Shown here one piece after another: positions 1 through 5,131 of a stretch of DNA of 9,795 bases. A program made the position numbers and the translations under genes. The stretch's first letter is position 1. Each line of letters starts with the position of its first letter. This DNA comes from JAVBKA01 sp031546715 (lineage in GTDB: Bacteria > Bacillota > Clostridia > Oscillospirales > UBA929): positions 1 through 9,795 of the forward strand of contig JAVBKA010000244.1 in NCBI GenBank assembly GCA_031546715.1, written 5' to 3'. The notes beneath the pieces are model-generated. The model had not been told where the DNA came from and did no database searches. It worked only from the letters and a program-made list of their open reading frames with translations.

Positions 1-200
1 ACAAGGGAATTGAACAGGTATCTCAAGTGATTCAGCAAAATTCAGCCACCGCAGAGGAGTCTGCGTCATCCTCGGAGGAGCTAAGCAGTCAAGCATCAAT
101 GCTTGAGGACGTTGTTTCGCAGTTTAAGCTAAACGAAGCTCCCGAACAACGTGCGGCTGTTAAGAAGCGCAGCACTCCAACCGTCATAACAAAATACTAG
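1..200 (+). CDS. Methyl-accepting chemotaxis protein, C-terminal end (partial)
   Basis: This is the last 65 codons of a chemoreceptor whose start lies before the window; the frame opens at base 3 and stops with TAG at 198-200. MCPs sense ligands and signal through CheW and CheA to the flagellar motor. The visible part is the end of the cytoplasmic coiled-coil signalling domain: a Gln/Glu/Ser/Ala-rich amphipathic helix containing QQNSATAEESASSSEEL, then a segment ending in VSQFKL, both typical of the C-terminal methylation helix and distal end of MCPs. A Lys/Arg-rich tail (AAVKKRSTP) follows. No pentapeptide CheR/CheB tether of the NWETF type ends the protein. The highly conserved hairpin tip and any membrane or sensor region lie outside the window, so class and ligand cannot be judged. 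A good terminator follows directly, so this is the end of its transcript. Confidence 0.85.
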   Translation, partial: KGIEQVSQVIQQNSATAEESASSSEELSSQASMLEDVVSQFKLNEAPEQRAAVKKRSTPTVITKY

Positions 201-209
201 ATTTTCAAA

Positions 210-249
210 GAAGCAGCCTGAGCGGTTATCCGACTTAGGCTGCTTTCTG
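210..249 (+). terminator. Rho-independent terminator after the chemoreceptor gene
   Basis: A long hairpin starts 10 bases after the chemoreceptor stop codon. Bases 210-222 pair with 234-246 (AAAGCAGCCT against AGGCTGCTTT, then three more pairs including one G-T), and CGG 223-225 pairs with CCG 230-232 around a TTAT loop with A233 bulged. The tail is short (TTTCT), so the U tract is modest, but stem length and position support termination. Confidence 0.75.
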
Positions 250-261
250 ACCAGAAATGAC

Positions 262-290
262 TTGCATAACAATACCCGCTCATGTATACT
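262..290 (+). promoter_or_regulatory. Sigma-A-like promoter of the MFS transporter gene
   Basis: TTGCAT at 262-267 (-35) and TATACT at 285-290 (-10) are separated by exactly 17 bp. The promoter lies just after the upstream terminator and 27 bp before the start codon, giving a short leader. The gene's ribosome site is AGGAGG at 305-310, 7 bases before the ATG. No clear operator is visible. Confidence 0.7.
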
Positions 291-317
291 TAGTAGCGCA
301 CGCGAGGAGGAACGACC

Positions 318-1526
318 ATGCTTAAAAGATTCAGACAGCTTGACCGCGGTATTCAGCTTTACTTAATTATAACGGCTACAACAGGTCTTGCGCTGGGGTT
401 AAGCGACGCTATTTTTGCTAATTATTTCAAAGAGGTTTACAATGTCGGTGCATTTCAGCGGGGGCTTATCGAATTTCCCAGAGAGTTGCCGGGAATGCTC
501 TGTACACTTATAATTGCAGGACTTGCAGGACTTGGGGATATAAAAAGCGCAATAATCGCTCAGGTGTTGTCATCTATAGGACTGGTGATTCTAGGTCTTG
601 TTACCCCGTCCTTTGCATTTATGCTGATGTTTTTGTTCATTTTTTCTCTTGGTCAGCACTTATATCTTCCCCTTGGAGACAGTATTGGTCTTTCCCTTGC
701 AAAAACAGGCAATGTTGGCAAGCTGATTGGCTCTTTTAACGGCGTAAAAACCGCCTTTTCTATGATTGCGGGAATTATCACCTTTATCGGCTTTAAGACA
801 AAGTTTTTTAGCTTTGAGAATCCCAACGTGGTATTTTTAATGAGTGCGGCTTTGTTTATTGTAGTGGCTGTTATTCTTTGGAAGCTTCACAAACAGGTTT
901 CAGGCAAAATGGAAAAAACACGGCTGAGGTTGATTTTTCGCAAGGAGTATATTAATTACTACTTTTTATGCATACTTTTCGGCGCAAGAAAGCAAATCAT
1001 GTTCGTGTACAGCCCGTGGGTTTTAGTGGATTTGCTGGATTTTAAAACGGAAACCATGGCGATTTTGGCGGTTATCGGCTCATTTGTGGGGATATTCTTC
1101 ATGCCGTTGGTTGGACGTTGGATTGACAAATTCGGCGTTCGCAGAATTATGATTTTTGAAGCCTTAGCCTTTATATTAATATACATTTCATACGGCTTTC
1201 TAAGCGCGGGAATCGCAAGAGATACACTTGCAGTCTCAGGAATTGCAATCGGTTTAGCGTTTTTGCTAAATATCGTTGACCGCATGACAGCGCAGTTCGG
1301 AATGGTGCGTTCCCTGTATATGCGCCAAATCGCAGTCAGGGGCGAGGACGTCACACCATCTCTCTCCTTGGGTGTTAGCATGGACCATGTGGTTTCCATT
1401 GCAGGCTCGGCGGTTTGCGGTTGGGTATGGATGCAGTTTGGTCCGCAGTACGTGTTTATAATCGCCGCAGTTATGTCGGGGCTGAATTTATTGGTCGCCG
1501 CCAGAATACGCCCTCAGGCTAATTAA
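318..1526 (+). CDS. Major facilitator superfamily (MFS) transporter
   Basis: A 402-residue integral membrane protein with about 12 hydrophobic helices (roughly 15-37, 47-72, 78-96, 99-120, 137-160, 170-190, 212-233, 247-265, 277-297, 303-322, 352-372 and 376-396) and a basic cytoplasmic loop near 190-212 between the two six-helix halves, which is the standard MFS layout. The loop between helices 8 and 9 carries GRWIDKFGVRR (266-276), a clear copy of MFS motif A. The loop between helices 2 and 3 has a weaker version around AGLGDIKSA (70-78). FPRELPG (53-59) lies at the start of helix 2. The family moves small solutes or drugs with ion coupling; the substrate cannot be read from sequence. The start is well supported by AGGAGG seven bases upstream. 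The gene has its own promoter, is followed by no co-directional partner, and overlaps the convergent radical SAM gene by 8 bp. Confidence 0.88.
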   Translation: MLKRFRQLDRGIQLYLIITATTGLALGLSDAIFANYFKEVYNVGAFQRGLIEFPRELPGMLCTLIIAGLAGLGDIKSAIIAQVLSSIGLVILGLVTPSFAFMLMFLFIFSLGQHLYLPLGDSIGLSLAKTGNVGKLIGSFNGVKTAFSMIAGIITFIGFKTKFFSFENPNVVFLMSAALFIVVAVILWKLHKQVSGKMEKTRLRLIFRKEYINYYFLCILFGARKQIMFVYSPWVLVDLLDFKTETMAILAVIGSFVGIFFMPLVGRWIDKFGVRRIMIFEALAFILIYISYGFLSAGIARDTLAVSGIAIGLAFLLNIVDRMTAQFGMVRSLYMRQIAVRGEDVTPSLSLGVSMDHVVSIAGSAVCGWVWMQFGPQYVFIIAAVMSGLNLLVAARIRPQAN

Positions 1527-2301
1527 ATCTCTGTCTAAAGCTGCACCCCTTACACAGGGGTGCAGTTACTTTTCGCCGACGAAAACCGTCATAAATAGCA
1601 GCGGCTTTAGGGTTTTCGAGAATTTCGTCAAGTAGCTGGGTAAATATGTTGCCTAAGTTCGTCACTCCATCGTGGTCTAAGCAGCAGGGGACTACCGTAC
1701 CGTCTGCTAAAATGGCTATCTGCTCCTTTAGCCCAAGGCAAAAGCCATACTCACATGGCGTTTCGCCCCATTCTTCCGTCGGAACAGGCCATTCAAAAGG
1801 GTCATCTGTTGAGATAAAGATATGGTCGTTAAGTTTCTGACGTTTCTCAGTTATGGTAATTTTAAACACTTTTTCTAGTGACGTTAGTATGTCGCCAGAC
1901 CTGTCCCCGTCCCACAGTCGCAATGAAAATCTCGTTTTCGGGAAATCGTGCAGTTTCTCAACGAGTGCCATATCATGGGTGGAGTGCAGGGATATATTTA
2001 TCTGCCTGACCTTGGGGAAAAGCTCCGTGTGCTCAAAAAGCAGAGTTCCGTTTGTGGTGAGATTTACGAAAAAACCACTGTCGTGCGCTGTTTTCACCAG
2101 GGCAAAGATGTGCGGGTGAAGCAGCGGCTCACCTTTTACGTGGAGATAAATGTACTGCCCGAAGCCTGATATACGGTCAAGCACCAGACTAAACTCCTCT
2201 GGTGACATAAAACGTGGTTCACGGCTATGAGGTGTGCAGAAATCGCAGGAAAGGTTGCAGACATTAGTTACTTCAATGTAGATTTTCTTGAATTTTCTCA
2301 T
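1519..2301 (-). CDS. Radical SAM protein with SPASM-like C-terminal cysteines
   Basis: A 260-residue soluble protein. CNLSCDFC (Cys15, Cys19, Cys22) is the CX3CX2C motif that binds the catalytic [4Fe-4S] cluster, which cleaves S-adenosylmethionine to a 5'-deoxyadenosyl radical. GEP (57-59) matches the family's SAM-contacting GGE-like motif, and LTTNGTLL (81-88) fits a later strand of the partial TIM barrel. The C-terminal part has six more cysteines (183, 188, 206, 207, 250, 253), including VPCC followed by NLGNIF and a final CKGC. This resembles a SPASM or twitch domain holding auxiliary Fe-S cluster(s), as in peptide and protein maturases. It is short for a full SPASM protein (usually well over 300 residues). 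No precursor peptide gene is evident beside it, so the substrate is unknown. GAGGTGAG lies just upstream of the ATG, and a 17-bp-spaced promoter precedes it. It converges on the MFS gene; a functional link is not implied. Confidence 0.85.
   Translation of the reverse strand: MRKFKKIYIEVTNVCNLSCDFCTPHSREPRFMSPEEFSLVLDRISGFGQYIYLHVKGEPLLHPHIFALVKTAHDSGFFVNLTTNGTLLFEHTELFPKVRQINISLHSTHDMALVEKLHDFPKTRFSLRLWDGDRSGDILTSLEKVFKITITEKRQKLNDHIFISTDDPFEWPVPTEEWGETPCEYGFCLGLKEQIAILADGTVVPCCLDHDGVTNLGNIFTQLLDEILENPKAAAIYDGFRRRKVTAPLCKGCSFRQRFN
1539..1574 (+). terminator. Probable terminator of the MFS gene, embedded in the antisense radical SAM reading frame
   Basis: A perfect 10-bp inverted repeat, CTGCACCCCT (1541-1550) and AGGGGTGCAG (1556-1565) with a TACAC loop, starts 14 bases after the MFS stop. 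A1539-T1567 and a G1540-T1566 wobble extend it to 12 bp. On the + strand it is followed by TTACTTTT, a broken U-rich tail. On the opposite strand the same bases encode the last Cys pair (CKGC) of the radical SAM protein and are not followed by a T run, so it should act mainly on MFS transcripts. Confidence 0.6.
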
Positions 2302-2326
2302 GGCTCACCTCGGTTTTTATAGTTCT

Positions 2327-2355
2327 ATTGTACTGATTGTACCATAAGCCGTCAA
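2327..2355 (-). promoter_or_regulatory. Sigma-A-like promoter of the radical SAM gene
   Basis: Read on the minus strand, TTGACG (2355-2350) and TACAAT (2332-2327) are separated by 17 bp, five of six bases matching consensus in each box. The start codon at 2301 lies 25 bp beyond the -10 box, so the leader is short. The promoter stands back to back with that of the membrane protein gene, with only 8 bp between their -35 boxes. Confidence 0.75.
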
Positions 2356-2363
2356 GGCTAATG

Positions 2364-2392
2364 TTGATTAATGCTTAACAACATGGTATACT
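2364..2392 (+). promoter_or_regulatory. Sigma-A-like promoter of the membrane protein gene, overlapping a dyad
   Basis: TTGATT (2364-2369) and TATACT (2387-2392) are separated by 17 bp. An imperfect inverted repeat, GTTGATTAA (2363-2371) against TTAACAAC (2375-2382) with one extra A in the left arm, covers the -35 box and part of the spacer. It could be an operator, although no regulator gene is adjacent. The downstream ribosome site is AAAGGGGTG at about 2410-2418. Confidence 0.65.
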
Positions 2393-2422
2393 TATCAGAT
2401 ATTTTGACTAAAGGGGTGCAGT

Positions 2423-2947
2423 ATGAAAAAAATATTTATTGGGTTATTACTGTGTTTTCTGGACTTAAACATCGGTTCTGGTACATTTCAAATCGATTTT
2501 CTGCCTGATATCCTAGGGTTTATCTTAATAATTCTTGGTTTGAACGAATTATCAGTGCTGAGCGTATACTTTGGCAAGGCTAAGCTTTTCACCGTACTGT
2601 CCTTGTTTTTTTCCCTCCTGTTTGGCTTGGTTGGTTTTTTGGGAATTCTATCCCCATTCATCCTTAAGCCGATAGAAGCGTTGATTGGTAACATTCTTTT
2701 ACTTTCCATGTCTTGGTATATTATTAAGGGTATGCTAGACTACGAGGTTGCTTTCCAGAAGGATATTCTTGCGCGCAGCCTGAAAACAGTGTTTAAGTGG
2801 TTTGCAGGTTTAATTGTGGCAACGTCACTTCTGCTTGCAATTCCTGCACTGAGCTTTTTTGCGGGCATAGGCGCATTTTTGGTATATATTTTCTTTCTCA
2901 TCAGCTTTTACAAGAGCATGAAGCTTTTTTATGCAACAAAGGAGTAA
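2423..2947 (+). CDS. Uncharacterised multi-pass membrane protein
   Basis: A 174-residue, very hydrophobic protein whose function I do not recognise. Hydrophobic stretches fall at about 3-15, 26-42, 55-77, 86-104, 122-144 and 146-166, suggesting five or six membrane segments. The N-terminal stretch continues into LDLNIGSGTFQIDFLPDILG (13-32). This pattern of a short helix, a polar Asn/Gly turn and an Asp-Pro-Asp-like step into the next helix resembles small Firmicute membrane proteins of unknown role that I recall; that is memory, not a search. There are no catalytic motifs, and the only soluble parts are short loops and a basic segment near 113-125. ATG 2423 is supported by AAAGGGGTG upstream and the promoter at 2364-2392. 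No terminator is visible between its stop and the uvrB promoter, so some transcripts may read into uvrB. Confidence 0.75.
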   Translation: MKKIFIGLLLCFLDLNIGSGTFQIDFLPDILGFILIILGLNELSVLSVYFGKAKLFTVLSLFFSLLFGLVGFLGILSPFILKPIEALIGNILLLSMSWYIIKGMLDYEVAFQKDILARSLKTVFKWFAGLIVATSLLLAIPALSFFAGIGAFLVYIFFLISFYKSMKLFYATKE

Positions 2948-3007
2948 GTCCGCTGAAAATTATCGCTTTTTCTATAAAATTTTTGGGAATGCTTGCTTGT
3001 ATTGTAC

Positions 3008-3036
3008 TTGACAAAGAACAAACGTTTTGATACAAT
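3008..3036 (+). promoter_or_regulatory. Near-consensus sigma-A promoter of uvrBA
   Basis: TTGACA (3008-3013) is a perfect -35 box and TACAAT (3031-3036) a five-of-six -10 box, with a 17-bp spacer. Transcription would begin near 3043, giving a leader of about 48 bases before the uvrB ATG. The spacer contains a LexA-type operator, which would explain how such a strong promoter is held down until DNA is damaged. Confidence 0.85.
3015..3028 (+). promoter_or_regulatory. LexA (DinR) SOS operator within the uvrB promoter
   Basis: AGAACAAACGTTTT matches the Bacillus-type SOS box CGAACRNRYGTTYG at 12 of 14 positions, including the whole core GAAC-RNRY-GTTY (3016-3027); only the two outermost bases differ. 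It lies between the -35 and -10 boxes, where bound LexA would block RNA polymerase. SOS control of uvrBA is established in Bacillus subtilis; that it applies here is inferred from the match and its position. Confidence 0.75.
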
Positions 3037-3090
3037 AGTCTCCTTAATTCCATCACTGCAAAAGAACTCTTTCAATACAAAGGAGACGCT

Positions 3091-5049
3091 ATGCCAGAAT
3101 TTAAAGTAGTCAGTCCTTACGAACCGGCGGGGGATCAGCCGAGAGCCATTGAAGCACTTGCCACAGGCATTGAAAACGGTCTGTCCGAGCAGGTTTTGCT
3201 TGGCGTAACCGGTTCAGGTAAGACGTATACAATGGCGAAGGTTATCGAGCGTGTGCAAAAACCCACATTGGTTTTAGCTCATAACAAAACCCTTGCGGCT
3301 CAGCTCTGCGCTGAGTTTAAGGAGTTCTTCCCTGAAAATGCCGTTGAGTACTTCGTCAGCTATTACGACTATTACCAACCAGAGGCGTACATTCCCCATA
3401 CCGACACCTATATTGAAAAAGATAGTGCCATCAACGACGAAATTGAACGGCTCAGGCACAGCGCATCCTCTTCGCTCTTTGAGCGCAAGGATGTGCTTGT
3501 TGTGGCGAGCGTTTCCTGTATATATGGATTAGGCGACCCCGGCGAGTATAAAAACATGGTTGTTTCACTGCGTCCTGGCATGACTAAGCCCCGAAATGAG
3601 CTATTGAAGAAACTTGTTGAAATTCGTTACACCAGAAATGACGTCGCCTTTGAACGCAACTGCTTCCGCGTACGAGGCGACACCGTTGAGGTATACCCCA
3701 TATACTCCTCTGATTACGCAATCCGCATAGAGTTTTTCGGCGACGAGATTGACAAAATCTCCGAAATAAACGTGGTTACTGGAGTTCCCAGAGCAAACCT
3801 GACCCATGTCGCCATCTATCCCGCCTCTCACTATGTAACGGGGCAGGAAAAGGTCAATGAAGCGGTTTTGGAAATCGAAGAGGAGCTTTGGCAGCGGGTA
3901 AAATTCTTTGAGGAAAATAATCAGCTTATTGAAGCTCAGCGCATAAAACAGCGCACTTTGTATGACCTTGAAATGCTTCGTGAAGTCGGCTTTTGCTCTG
4001 GCGTTGAAAACTATTCCCGAATAATGAGCAGACGACCTGCGGGCTCAGTTCCGTACACATTAATTGACTACTTCCCTGAGGACTTTTTGCTGATTGTTGA
4101 CGAAAGCCACGTTTCCCTCCCCCAAGTCAGGGCAATGTACGCAGGCGACCGCAGTCGCAAAAAATCACTTATCGACTATGGCTTCCGCCTGCCCTCGGCA
4201 TTTGATAACCGACCCATGACCTTTGAAGAGTTTAACGAAAAACTCCACCAGATTGTCTACGTTTCGGCGACGCCGTCACTCTACGAAAGAGAGCGCAGCG
4301 GGCAAATTGTCGAGCAGGTTATCCGACCAACGGGACTTATTGACCCTCAAATTTCCATCCGACCCATTTCAGGTCAAATTGACGATTTAATGGGTGAAAT
4401 AGCCGCACGAACCGAGAAAAAAGAGCGTGTTTTGATTACAACGCTGACAAAGAAAATGGCGGAGGACTTGACAAACTACCTACAGCAGTCGGGCATAAAG
4501 GTTCGTTACATGCACTTCGGCGTGGATACTCTTGAACGTATGGAGCTTATCCGTGACCTGCGCCTAGGAGTGTATGATGTCCTTGTGGGAATTAACCTGC
4601 TTCGTGAGGGCTTAGACCTTCCGGAGGTGAGCCTTGTGGCTATTCTGGACGCCGACAAGGAAGGCTTTCTCCGTTCTGAAACCGCACTTATTCAGACAAT
4701 TGGACGTGCCGCCCGTAACTCCTCAGGCTTGGTTATTATGTACGCCGACAAAATTACGCCGTCAATGGAGCGAGCCATTTCGGAAACTAACCGCAGACGT
4801 GATATACAACAGCGGCACAATACGGAGCATGGCATAACCCCGACCACAGTCATTAAAAGCGTCCGTGATACCCTTGAAATCTCCAAAAGCGACAAGGGCA
4901 AGGATGACGGCATGGGTCTTAACGAAAAAGAGCGTCAAGCTCTTATTGAACGCTTAGAGCAGGATATGAAAAAAGCGGCGAAGGTTATGGAATTTGAATA
5001 CGCCGCATTACTGCGTGACCAAATAATCAAGCTTAAAACTAAAAAATAA
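3091..5049 (+). CDS. uvrB: UvrABC system protein B (excinuclease subunit B)
   Basis: Damage-verifying helicase-like subunit of nucleotide excision repair: loaded by UvrA, it opens the duplex at the lesion and recruits UvrC for incision. The 652 residues are normal length and every domain is present: Walker A GVTGSGKT (38-45), the beta-hairpin sequence YYDYYQPEAY (91-100) that inserts between strands, the UvrA-interacting domain (about 150-250), motif II DESH (337-340), motif III VSATP (391-395), motif V NLLREGLDLPEV (502-513), motif VI QTIGRAARN (535-543) and a C-terminal UVR motif (about 615-650) for UvrC contact. One oddity: the usual HS(D/E) before DTLER reads HFG (475-477). The ATG has AAGGAG five bases upstream and a LexA-controlled promoter. 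uvrA follows after 82 bases without a terminator, so the two form an operon. Confidence 0.98.
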   Translation: MPEFKVVSPYEPAGDQPRAIEALATGIENGLSEQVLLGVTGSGKTYTMAKVIERVQKPTLVLAHNKTLAAQLCAEFKEFFPENAVEYFVSYYDYYQPEAYIPHTDTYIEKDSAINDEIERLRHSASSSLFERKDVLVVASVSCIYGLGDPGEYKNMVVSLRPGMTKPRNELLKKLVEIRYTRNDVAFERNCFRVRGDTVEVYPIYSSDYAIRIEFFGDEIDKISEINVVTGVPRANLTHVAIYPASHYVTGQEKVNEAVLEIEEELWQRVKFFEENNQLIEAQRIKQRTLYDLEMLREVGFCSGVENYSRIMSRRPAGSVPYTLIDYFPEDFLLIVDESHVSLPQVRAMYAGDRSRKKSLIDYGFRLPSAFDNRPMTFEEFNEKLHQIVYVSATPSLYERERSGQIVEQVIRPTGLIDPQISIRPISGQIDDLMGEIAARTEKKERVLITTLTKKMAEDLTNYLQQSGIKVRYMHFGVDTLERMELIRDLRLGVYDVLVGINLLREGLDLPEVSLVAILDADKEGFLRSETALIQTIGRAARNSSGLVIMYADKITPSMERAISETNRRRDIQQRHNTEHGITPTTVIKSVRDTLEISKSDKGKDDGMGLNEKERQALIERLEQDMKKAAKVMEFEYAALLRDQIIKLKTKK

Positions 5050-5067
5050 TATACAGCTACTTTTTAA

Positions 5068-5117
5068 CAGCCCTTCCTCCGGCGAGGAAACAGGCTGACG
5101 ATACTTATTTGCCGGAG
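5068..5117 (+). promoter_or_regulatory. Intercistronic RNA structure between uvrB and uvrA with two competing folds
   Basis: Fold A is a hairpin: CAGCC (5068-5072) with GGCTG (5093-5097) and TTCCTC (5074-5079) with GAGGAA (5084-5089), around a CGGC loop. Fold B pairs CTCCGGC (5077-5083) perfectly with GCCGGAG (5111-5117), which holds the GGAG just before uvrA, and can extend by three wobble or A-U pairs. The folds share bases and cannot coexist. There is no T run after either, so this is not an intrinsic terminator on the + strand. It may adjust uvrA translation or mRNA processing; that is inference. Confidence 0.45.
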
Positions 5118-5131
5118 AAATGGTGCGAAAG

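Noticed and set aside
959..1399. 146-codon open frame antisense to the MFS gene
   Set aside because: It is the mirror of a well-supported membrane protein gene, has no ribosome site or domain, and its composition follows from the opposite strand.
5061..5097. Terminator between uvrB and uvrA
   Set aside because: The T run (5061-5065) precedes the hairpin and none follows it on the + strand, so it does not fit an intrinsic terminator in the direction of the operon.
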